From a virus: 37,085 nt of DNA. The notes below the pieces were generated by a model that saw nothing but the letters and a program-made list of their open reading frames with translations, was not told where the DNA came from and did no database searches. Within the stretch, counting starts at the first letter, position 1; the number at the start of each line of letters is the position of its first letter. The position numbers were made by a program, and so were the translations under genes. Shown piece by piece: positions 31,801 through 37,085 of the stretch. The DNA is taken from positions 1-37,085 of IMG/VR virus record IMGVR_UViG_3300032241_000420; one strand, 5' to 3'.

Positions 31801-34800
31801 ATTGTAGACAAATCATCTATAGAAGTTTTTAATCTTTGAGGAGTTAACGCATAAACTGTTATAGTATTCAAATCATTAAAAGGTGCAAATGCTGACAAGG
31901 TTGCATTTACTGAAAATGAGTTTAAATTAACATTTGCTATAGAATAAAAACCATTTATATGTGTGGTTTGTGTAATACCTACATAGGACCCTACTGTTAG
32001 TGTAACTAATCTATCCGTAGTAATGGTTAAAACTTTTGAAGGTGTATCATAAGTAACTGCTGTAATTTTTAAATTTACATCAGTAAATCTATATACATTC
32101 CAACTTGCACCTTCAAATGCACACCAAATATAGCTACCGTTTGTTAACACAGTTGGATCCTGACTCAAGACTGCATTAGTATTACCAATACTCAATTGTA
32201 CATCAGAAGAATTTACATAACCCGCTGTTCTTAAGAATGGTTTATAAGAACTTAATTGAGGCCATGGCTGTGAATTATATCCGTTAGTCGCCAAATAAAC
32301 ATTATTAGGTGTTATTTGAACAATAAACGTATTAATTGAATTGTCTAGTTTATTCAACAAATCATATGCTTGCGGATTATTTTTAACTAGCCCTTCATCA
32401 AGAATAAATTCAATTTGTTCAAATGCTCGAGATGCGCCATACTGGCCAACACGGATTGCCCATTCTTCATAAAATACTAAACTTTCTTTATTTTCACTGC
32501 TTAATACATTAAACAACTTGTTAAGAACATTTTGCGTTCCTTTTTCACGAATCATCCCTTGATAGAATTTAAATTCGCTAACATCATCTTGAATAATATT
32601 ATCTAGATATTGACGTTTCTGATAACCAACTAAATGTTGTGCCATAGTTTGTTGTGCTGAATCAAAACTATCTACGTCAAGACTATAAAAATCTGTAAAC
32701 TGAGTGGCAATATTAGTCCAATTAGGTAATATTTGAGGTTTAGGTTTTGTTGCTAATTGTGACCAATTGGTGGAAACAAATGTAGAAGATCCTGGTAAAA
32801 ATTCATTGGCACTATAATAATAGCCTTGATAGTTTACAATATCTCCCATATTGTAATCTTGCCACGGTTGCCATGCTTGAATACCTGCTTGGTCAAATAT
32901 AAATCCTGGAATATCTAATCCGCCATACCAACCAGTGGTTATATATCCCGATATTTTAATACGTTCTTGTCTATATCCACTTTCTGGATTATAGATTGTA
33001 TCATTGAATATAGTATTATTATCTACAATGATTACATGTTCATGCTGAATAAGATAAAAACTAGCACCATATATACCGTCAGTTGTTCTTGGATTATAAG
33101 TTACAACATTGTTCTTTCTATATGAATCTAAATCATTAGGAGGTAATGCTGTACCATCAACTTTAACAATTTCATAACTATTAAATTGATTGCCAATATC
33201 ATCAACTACTGATAAGTTAGCTGTAAATGTTATATTATCTGCGCTAGGACTTAAACTAATCACACTTGCACCGTCGATGCTGAGTCCGTCTAGTCTGGTA
33301 TAATCATTAATATCAAACACGTCTGTAGCGGCAATATTTCGATTGGCACTATAATAGACACCATTAAATCTAACAATAGTTCCGTACTGTACTGGATTAT
33401 TTGGAGACCAATCACTCCATTTATCTTTTCCTGTACTCCAATTTTGAGTGGTCCAGAACATAAATTCTTTTGCACTAGTTTCCCAGTTAGTTACTAAACC
33501 TAGGTTACTATTAAATTCGTTAAAACTAAATCCTTGATCTTTTAACCACTCTCCGTAACCAATTATAAAATCAACTACTTCTTGTATTGTTTTAAACTCT
33601 GTACCGTACGGTGCTACAATTTCAGTAGTTTTATCCCATAGTTTTCTAAATATAGCGTTAACTCCGCCAATTACTGGCAAAGATGCTAAACTAGCAAATT
33701 TAGTAGGATCAAATGTATTAGATGCTGTTGTTAAAGTTATTGTTTTAAAATAGCCACCGTTATACTGTACAATCGATCCTGGTGTATATTGTTGACCTGG
33801 TGTCCATGTTGAATAACTGTCAGATATTCCGCCTACATTAATAGATGCACCTGATTGCAAATAATTATAATATTTAAAATAAGGTTGTGTTTGACTGTAT
33901 CCAGAAACTTGGAATCCGCCTTGAAGTCGTGTAATTATAATACCACTATAACTTAATTTTAAAACTGGGCTGGATTTATTTAAAAAGATTTTATAATTTT
34001 CTTGTGGAATAAAAACACTGCCAGTACTACTAGGTGTTTTACTATCTAATAGTAAATTAAACTGATCTTTATTGCTAAATGCACCTATACGATAACTCAA
34101 CTGAGTATTCATTGTCATCAAATCAGTCAAATAACCTTCGTAAGATTTTTTGTTATTACTAAAAATATAATTTAGAATAAGATCAACAACATAATTAACA
34201 ATGCCCGCAGTTTGTACTTGTGTAGTACTTGAATACACACTTGGTAATTTAATATCTTGCGGACGAATTCTTAATCCAGTATCAAGATAAACAAGTTGTC
34301 CTGCTAAATTTCTTATGATTCGACTTCTATCTAATAGTAAACCAAACGTACTGGCTGGAGTTAATAACATGCTAGTTATTAGCACACTAAATGGATAATG
34401 GCTACTACGTCTCCACGCGGCTTCCACTGGGCCAACATCACCAAAAACAAAATTGAGATCTGTACTGGCTGTAATAAGTCCTTGTGCTAATCCTGATTGA
34501 ATTGGACTAATAAGATTACCTGATTCATCAACAGGAATATGTTGCATCAAGAAAGGTTTGGCATATTTGGTTAACTTAACTGGAGCGGCTGTTGGATCTC
34601 TTAATATACCATCGGCAATATCTTGCCACATTACACGATTGTCGCTAGTGTACGGAGCAGGACCATATACACTTGTCCACCACGAAGGTTCAATACTAAA
34701 CCCTAACATTTCCCAAGGACAAATATTAGGACGATCTGTATCTAGCAACCAACGATATACTCCTCTCCAATAACCTGGAATAACAGATCCGTCTGGTGCA

Positions 34801-37085
34801 TAATTACTAGAGTAGTTATAAGTAAATGTATTATTAATATCATAGCTAAGTGGTTTAGTAAAATCACTTCCTACTATTTTGGCCCAACGATAAAAATTTG
34901 GCGCCAACACGCTATTAAATTCTTCTCTACTATAATCTGTTTTTCTGTTGTATCCTGGAATTACATTAGCAATATCAAAAATTGCTGTATCATAACTAAC
35001 TTTTATATTGTTAAAAATTCTCTTTTCTAATTCTAAAATTAAATCATCTCTGTAATCGCCATAGGCTAATACTTGACTACCATCGTGTCCTTGAATCATC
35101 ATTTGAGGGGCTACAAGTGTAGTATCAAGATAAATTTTAGGTGCATACTTTGGCCACATGCCTAATTTAGTAGGTGTAGACGGAACAAAACATCCGTTAG
35201 TATTTTCATATTCATAAGTTGTAATAGTATCGCCGTTAGCAAATGCTAAAGAGGAGTCCATTACTACAAATCCTTGATTATCAAATGTATAATCTTGTCC
35301 GTAAATTAATTGAATACCATTTAGATAAACACCAACTGCTTGGGTAGATAATGTATTCAATGTAAAAACTTTAGATAACGGATATGTCTTAATACGATAA
35401 TCTACTACTGTTAAATCTGTTCTAATATTGGCACCATAAGGAACCATATCACTAAAATAATAAGGTGCAGTATTTGGTCTATCTTTATTAATTTTTTGTA
35501 AAATAGTATCAACTATTGTCACAGGGTCGCCGTCAATACCTAAATTTTCAGCAGTGTTTAAAAATATTCTTTTAAAATTATTATAGTCATCTCTACTTTG
35601 TTCTATAGCTCTAACAATATTATTAGATTCGCTAGTAATGTGATATAAAGATAAACTCATTGGACTACTATGTTGTACAAATTTAACACCGTACTGAGTT
35701 ACATTACCTAAATCTCTTAAATTACTATTGCCCGGAAACGATCCTGTAAAGGTGGTTAAATTATCTACAATTGAATTTACATGATCAATAACTTCGCCTA
35801 ACGTAAAATCAGACATGGCATTATTCAAAGGATTATTTTGTAAATTTACAGGTATTTCATAATAGCCTTTGTCATTTATAGGCTGTGCAGAAAATGCTCT
35901 AATGGTCAACACATCTGTTACCGCTATAGGAGTGTTTAGCACTACTTGCTTGTATTCCTGAGCAGTTGTCAAAGTCCATAATGTCGAATTTAGTCTTATT
36001 CCGTTAACATATACTCTTACTACCAGATCTTCTAAATTATTAATATCATCGTAAATGTCAACATTAAAATTATTTGTTTGATTAGTATTTTTATAAATTC
36101 TAACGGCTGCTTGAATTGTAGTTGCATTACAAGTTTGCCATCCATTAACATAAACAGGATTACCAGCAAAATCTTGGCTAGACAAATACCCTACATTAAT
36201 ATTTTTTGTTACTAAAGAAGTTGTTTCTTTGTATTCAAAACTGTCTGTTATAAGGTTAAAATTAAAAACTATGTCGCCGATGTTGCTGACGTTTTTGTAA
36301 CTTAATGGAAATCCTAAGATTGAATCTGAAACACCAGTACCAACTTTATAAGAAAAGACAGGAGTTCCTGCAAAAGTAGATCCGCTGTACACTGATGTAT
36401 CTCCGAAACTCACAGCATTACTATCTACTATATCAAACATAGGAGGCTGATTAGTATTAGTTTTTTGTTGAGCTAGTTGCCAACTAGTGCCGTTATACCA
36501 ATACATTAAACTTTGATTTTTTAAACCTTCAGTTATTAAAATTACTTGATTAATTTCAGGACTTGCTACTTCTACTAGATTAATTTGACTGCTGTTATTT
36601 TGATTTAAATGTAATACGTCAACAAATTCTACTCGATATATCTTATTACGTACTAAAGGATCTGTATCGGCTGTAAACAATATAGTCTGCCCTTGAGTAA
36701 GAGAGACTCCATCGATACTATAACCAAATGCTCCTTCTATAGTAGAAAATACATCTGTGGTATGTGTATCAATTAAATTTACATCTGCTATAGCATGAGT
36801 ACCAAAATTAAATAATTTTAAATCAGCATTAAATTCTATAATAGGTCTAACTGCTCTAGCCAATTGATTTAAAGTTGGAACAGATCCATTAAACTTAGCC
36901 GAAGCTGATATTACATCTGCATGAAACCATCGATTGTATCTACTCCAAGGATTATGATCCTTACTAGCTCGATTAATTACAATATAATCAGCTACGCTTG
37001 CATAACCTGTAGCATCACTAAAAGGTTCTATATCAAAAGGACTATTATCAAATTCAATAGCTTCAGAAGTAGTATAAGGACTAAC
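22872..37085 (-). CDS. Giant modular virion protein, over 4,730 residues (5' end outside window)
   Basis: The frame is open from 22872 to the window edge: reading upstream of the TTG at 36863 gives 74 more sense codons, including ASVADYIVINRASKDHNPWSR and RWFHADVISASAKFN, so the real start lies outside. The N-terminal 1,100 residues (ARAVRPIIEFNADLKLFNFG, DTDRPNICPWEMLGFS, PSWWTSVYGPAPYT) match my memory of a giant structural protein of large marine phages. Next come three carbohydrate-binding-like modules (32750-33806), an FG-GAP-like propeller (29400-31680), several GG.GY beta repeats, and C-terminal F.GDGTT..F strand repeats with IEIRGERIEYFAKSGN..SKLRRGTLGTG. No protease or lysozyme motif was seen. 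Its place before the fibre array suggests a baseplate, tail-tip or long-fibre role. The exact T4 counterpart cannot be told from sequence. Confidence 0.85.
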   Translation of the reverse strand, partial: VSPYTTSEAIEFDNSPFDIEPFSDATGYASVADYIVINRASKDHNPWSRYNRWFHADVISASAKFNGSVPTLNQLARAVRPIIEFNADLKLFNFGTHAIADVNLIDTHTTDVFSTIEGAFGYSIDGVSLTQGQTILFTADTDPLVRNKIYRVEFVDVLHLNQNNSSQINLVEVASPEINQVILITEGLKNQSLMYWYNGTSWQLAQQKTNTNQPPMFDIVDSNAVSFGDTSVYSGSTFAGTPVFSYKVGTGVSDSILGFPLSYKNVSNIGDIVFNFNLITDSFEYKETTSLVTKNINVGYLSSQDFAGNPVYVNGWQTCNATTIQAAVRIYKNTNQTNNFNVDIYDDINNLEDLVVRVYVNGIRLNSTLWTLTTAQEYKQVVLNTPIAVTDVLTIRAFSAQPINDKGYYEIPVNLQNNPLNNAMSDFTLGEVIDHVNSIVDNLTTFTGSFPGNSNLRDLGNVTQYGVKFVQHSSPMSLSLYHITSESNNIVRAIEQSRDDYNNFKRIFLNTAENLGIDGDPVTIVDTILQKINKDRPNTAPYYFSDMVPYGANIRTDLTVVDYRIKTYPLSKVFTLNTLSTQAVGVYLNGIQLIYGQDYTFDNQGFVVMDSSLAFANGDTITTYEYENTNGCFVPSTPTKLGMWPKYAPKIYLDTTLVAPQMMIQGHDGSQVLAYGDYRDDLILELEKRIFNNIKVSYDTAIFDIANVIPGYNRKTDYSREEFNSVLAPNFYRWAKIVGSDFTKPLSYDINNTFTYNYSSNYAPDGSVIPGYWRGVYRWLLDTDRPNICPWEMLGFSIEPSWWTSVYGPAPYTSDNRVMWQDIADGILRDPTAAPVKLTKYAKPFLMQHIPVDESGNLISPIQSGLAQGLITASTDLNFVFGDVGPVEAAWRRSSHYPFSVLITSMLLTPASTFGLLLDRSRIIRNLAGQLVYLDTGLRIRPQDIKLPSVYSSTTQVQTAGIVNYVVDLILNYIFSNNKKSYEGYLTDLMTMNTQLSYRIGAFSNKDQFNLLLDSKTPSSTGSVFIPQENYKIFLNKSSPVLKLSYSGIIITRLQGGFQVSGYSQTQPYFKYYNYLQSGASINVGGISDSYSTWTPGQQYTPGSIVQYNGGYFKTITLTTASNTFDPTKFASLASLPVIGGVNAIFRKLWDKTTEIVAPYGTEFKTIQEVVDFIIGYGEWLKDQGFSFNEFNSNLGLVTNWETSAKEFMFWTTQNWSTGKDKWSDWSPNNPVQYGTIVRFNGVYYSANRNIAATDVFDINDYTRLDGLSIDGASVISLSPSADNITFTANLSVVDDIGNQFNSYEIVKVDGTALPPNDLDSYRKNNVVTYNPRTTDGIYGASFYLIQHEHVIIVDNNTIFNDTIYNPESGYRQERIKISGYITTGWYGGLDIPGFIFDQAGIQAWQPWQDYNMGDIVNYQGYYYSANEFLPGSSTFVSTNWSQLATKPKPQILPNWTNIATQFTDFYSLDVDSFDSAQQTMAQHLVGYQKRQYLDNIIQDDVSEFKFYQGMIREKGTQNVLNKLFNVLSSENKESLVFYEEWAIRVGQYGASRAFEQIEFILDEGLVKNNPQAYDLLNKLDNSINTFIVQITPNNVYLATNGYNSQPWPQLSSYKPFLRTAGYVNSSDVQLSIGNTNAVLSQDPTVLTNGSYIWCAFEGASWNVYRFTDVNLKITAVTYDTPSKVLTITTDRLVTLTVGSYVGITQTTHINGFYSIANVNLNSFSVNATLSAFAPFNDLNTITVYALTPQRLKTSIDDLSTILPLKLNAGELLWTDNTLPEDGSWAVWIYNTVYNLTPITNSSPQLGYNYGNTIAMNNLGNIMAYSTSDGQTTIYSRYGALTGWSGTQILPQPELSTNYTVGSTRGTISELASIVNFGSLYTPASGTVIYPNVPLTGGNGSGAVANIFVKNGQVVRVQLINGGVNYQTNDSLSVNSSAIGGTGSGFTISVLSINVNRSSIIANVIAMSDDSQWMATGSPQAGYIATRLVTHAAPYLAGDIVKSGNDYYQTPNNLSAEYIAVSGTTINQAQGARFTVVVHTDNTKTITIISGGAGYKQGNVIRILGSALGGIDSVDDITFTVNVTGSTIVSTSALSGTTPLKTYSGLSGSVDLGVNATFNVTPTITGYTVSLNANGTGYFDNDKILIKGSLVGGSDIINDLILTIHADGTIISNTGVSAWKKLPYLPVDATSTNYNSSHPAQGVISLYKKNANNNYTLVDSIVSPVPSDNEQFGSSLIFSNNELYIGAVGNSTNTGTVYKLIYSTFNPIYSAYNPVGSGLTSNGYVISVTSTAGIVPDMFVQGTGFTSGQYVFSVLSNTTLLISNAPDSTPSGLLTFVTVSWIYDGVLTAPTTITTNSNFGNVIEISADGSTLATNSQQNVYVYKKTNSVFNLIQTLTGIDSRFGCSLALSDDGTYLAISDDLTSTTTINQAGSVGVYSYVNDSYIKYQDIVDNRPEFTGRFGNKVFFMNNASTLVVYSLNGDTQTSTTFDKNSTTFDKNSTTFVTNQINSGRVDIYDRYATKWVYSESLTTTSTENDGYGTGLAVANNQIFVGAPYAIDQGIVSGKIYNYSKTANTYSWKVRSNQIAIPDVTRIKKAFLYNRSSGTLVTYLDVIDPLQGKIAGPAEEEIKYKTFYDPAVYSLGTSSVTVDNSMSWTDQQVGMLWWDLRTAKFINSYDQDLVYRNAVWNQLAAGASIDVYEWVTTNLKPSQWDAQADTAAGLTTGISGKSLYGDTVYSTKQTYDKISKSFKNIYYFWVKNKSVTPNIQGRNMSAKDVASLIQSPRGQGYTYLALTGLNTFSLANVKQYLTSTDIVLSVEYWTSTNTTQNVHNQYKLISNDPNIDLPKTIEQKWIDSLCGVDSAGRLVPDPSLPIKLRYGIENRPRQSMFVNRLESLKEFIEYVNQIMMANQIVESYDISNLESYDKEPTIITGLYDAILNVDSELSYINVISFTVPELTPIIEDGRITGVNILNAGRGYISSINGTSTSPYIEIVGSGQGAVVKSIINSAGQIVGAKVISSGEGYDFNTQCVVRSYSVLVHSDSQASGNWSIYTYDTSSKLWSRILTQGYDVRNYWKYADWYGSYSDPTTSRTLFTASQFTAADFSVATLVDLNSITAFVGQTVKVRNVGSGGWVLLYKYADSTSIDWTQSYATVGIQSGTMQFSSALYDFSNTVIGYDSSIFDGESFDIVAGIELRIILDTIKNNILTNELKQEYLNLFFNSVKYAYSEQPYIDWIFKTSFVKAQHNVGALDQPVNYPVDNLANFEDYISEVKPYKTKVREYVSNYDSLDTAQLPITDFDLMPIFENGAISLINTNVVNGKIVATDSNIQNYPWKFWLDNVGFTITKLVLTSGGSGYITEPVVTIVSDSGTGATARAFISNGTVNRIVLLTPGSNYLSAPEVIIDGGLEQGGVAARAIAIIGDSVIRSSLVGMRFDRTSATNYITQLQQVETFTGTGSLLTFKLKWAPDVRVGTFSVTVNSIPQLREIYTLSVVETSSVSTAQLPSYTQYSGLLTFNVDFAPAYDSQIVVTYLIDESLLTAADRIEFYYNPTTGQLGKDLSQLMTGIDYGGVIVDGLGFNIQTGWGSLPYYKDKWDSSYNSQYTDFAVTVSAGTHSFTLPYVPANGTEINVYHVKNNVEGPFVSDGIAKEYNFNILDNTPVVTTVNNQTAYGIQTTYNSNGSYDNILVVNNVAGIVAGMGIVGIGFASNVAVLTVTGTSGDGTTATLTFDPQSAPPYTIGQQITVNNVLSDNATNPTAYNGTYIVTACTAGNPNVLPVIPGTVSYSSTATGTKTQTGTIKGSNPHTVTSVNLQTNTVVLNRNPDSIPSGTLTFTFGFAGSNQISIADITHVNLNDLVQCPSLPTSVFVEGTTVVSKGSDGHTLTLNKLVYSGISYGIPITFTRTLEQPTDLIINANGTFVLTQSIPAGLDIYVTGQLNPERLDSPAYGTPTAPTTSIMLPLISDGIPDNPAPAKPSKTFQIPNTFIVNDGDEFILRQSTSDGSVPPAADSYDTDITGGDLAYSTAIGISADDIIIDGDGLVTPTTSPAPEEVVPGQVVDTVAIKVYDRPTTGSANIRIDNFIGDGTTTGFIMGQQPNSPEAVIVKVGGEIKTIRLDYTVDYRNKTINLNVAPAVGELVSLFNIGFNGANILDLDYFIGDGVTTEFVTKAPWQVPVTSLVYIDGEVSNPTLFKTDSTYAFANAVGIKFNNPPPSNSLINFIIVSGAEQTFSITNSEIIATDGRPANKSYPLIYPVGISLPTETNMIVRVDQTILDGPNNSYFTISNNRLNYTLDSTKIASYSASIQQINVIANGVLLKLGNDYTVDPSGVTIKITKATYTAYKGTTLTVSITTGESYFYNSANRSITFTNSYDNTHIVEVISSYNHSILDIQRTEFTISSTTSLSPNTLDYYYYRETLEGIIKLDRSIANDSSVWVIKNSTLLTPNIDYKLNDDKQSIKLSSTPEAGDKITLITFGSNVLKSGIAYMQFKDMLNRVTYKRLSANKRTLLAQDLHWNDTQIVVTDASNLSTPNPAYNLPGVIEIRGERIEYFAKSGNILSKLRRGTLGTGVYNLNKANAIVQDIGISETIPYTETPVTEKIISDGTNTVNLGFVPGGFNTSWTYKGQAMTASDVVTLSKSAVEVFAGGIRLKKNPYSVHNINVAPYSPAGDVLFPADYTVDGVSNQLQLTNAIPENTQITVTTRVGTVWDSTVNIQNDTSKITDFLKSSPGVWYTEYRS
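29400..31680 (-). other. FG-GAP-like beta-propeller region in the giant protein
   Basis: Blade-like repeats include NYGNTIAMNNLGNIMAYS, FGSSLIFSNNELYIGAV, FGNVIEISADGSTLATN, RFGCSLALSDDGTYLAIS, RFGNKVFFMNNASTLVVYS and GYGTGLAVANNQIFVGAPYA. The FG....s.dg..l..ga pattern is that of integrin-type FG-GAP propellers. The repeats are interrupted by inserted GG.GY beta domains. Boundaries approximate. Confidence 0.65.
29576..29631 (-). repeat. 21-bp tandem repeat, 2.7 copies, in frame
   Basis: The + strand unit caaatgtagttgaattttta plus t occurs at 29576-29596 and 29597-29617 exactly, with 14 bases of a third at 29618-29631. It encodes TTFDKNS repeats in the giant protein between two propeller blades. 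Length changes by whole units keep the frame. Confidence 0.95.
32750..33806 (-). other. Three carbohydrate-binding-like modules in the giant protein
   Basis: Three segments share W....Y..G.IV.YNG.YY.A followed 12-20 residues later by a W/F and L: WTPGQQYTPGSIVQYNGGYF (33690-33806), WSPNNPVQYGTIVRFNGVYY (33289-33420) and WQDYNMGDIVNYQGYYYSAN (32750-32880). This is the signature of chitin/cellulose-binding CBM5/12-like modules often found in phage fibres. Assigned by motif only. Confidence 0.6.

Noticed and set aside
36863-36863. TTG 36863 as the true start of the giant protein.
   Set aside because: The frame continues upstream without a stop to the window edge, encoding protein-like sequence (ASVADYIVINRASK), so this is an internal Leu codon.

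Overview
The window looks like part of the genome of an AT-rich, T4-like contractile-tailed phage of the marine type (relatives infect cyanobacteria, SAR11 and similar hosts). The evidence is dense genes with ATGA/TAATG overlaps, a phage queE-exonuclease-MoxR-VWA-thyX block on the + strand, and a long opposing block of baseplate and tail-fibre genes. Perfect sigma70-type promoters precede some + strand genes, and NATAAATA boxes (the T4-type late motif) occur on both strands. The host cannot be read from the sequence.

Layout. 1-8365 (+ strand): the 3' end of queE (7-deazaguanine pathway), a tiny membrane protein with a Cys-rich tail, a conserved unknown, a FEN/RNase H-like 5'-3' exonuclease, five small unknowns, a MoxR-type AAA+ ATPase with a separate metallopeptidase-VWA partner, four small unknowns and thyX. 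8334-8963 (- strand): a GIY-YIG homing endonuclease gene antisense to and downstream of thyX. 8985-9098: a remnant of a second, different thyX 3' end. 9058-13306 (- strand): four glycosyltransferase-like genes (two paralogous pairs) and two unknowns, led by a sigma70-type promoter. 13376-22823 (- strand): a structural protein, four tail-fibre paralogues sharing an N-terminal adaptor but carrying different tips, and a conserved virion-type protein. 22872-37085 (- strand): one open frame of more than 4,730 codons that runs off the window and encodes a giant modular virion protein.

How it fits together. The + strand genes serve nucleotide supply (thyX), replication or repair (exonuclease), possible guanine modification (queE) and an ATPase/VWA remodelling machine. 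The - strand genes build and perhaps glycosylate the distal tail. The most informative event is at thyX: an endonuclease cassette appears to have replaced the 3' end of the gene with a divergent AT-rich version and left the original 3' end stranded 742 bp downstream. Other points of interest are a UUCG hairpin that exactly fills the spacer of a consensus promoter before the VWA gene, and a giant protein containing three carbohydrate-binding-like modules and an FG-GAP-like propeller. There is no gene-free stretch over 300 bases; the longest gap (3687-3799) holds a promoter. I found no tRNA genes, CRISPR arrays or insertion sequences.
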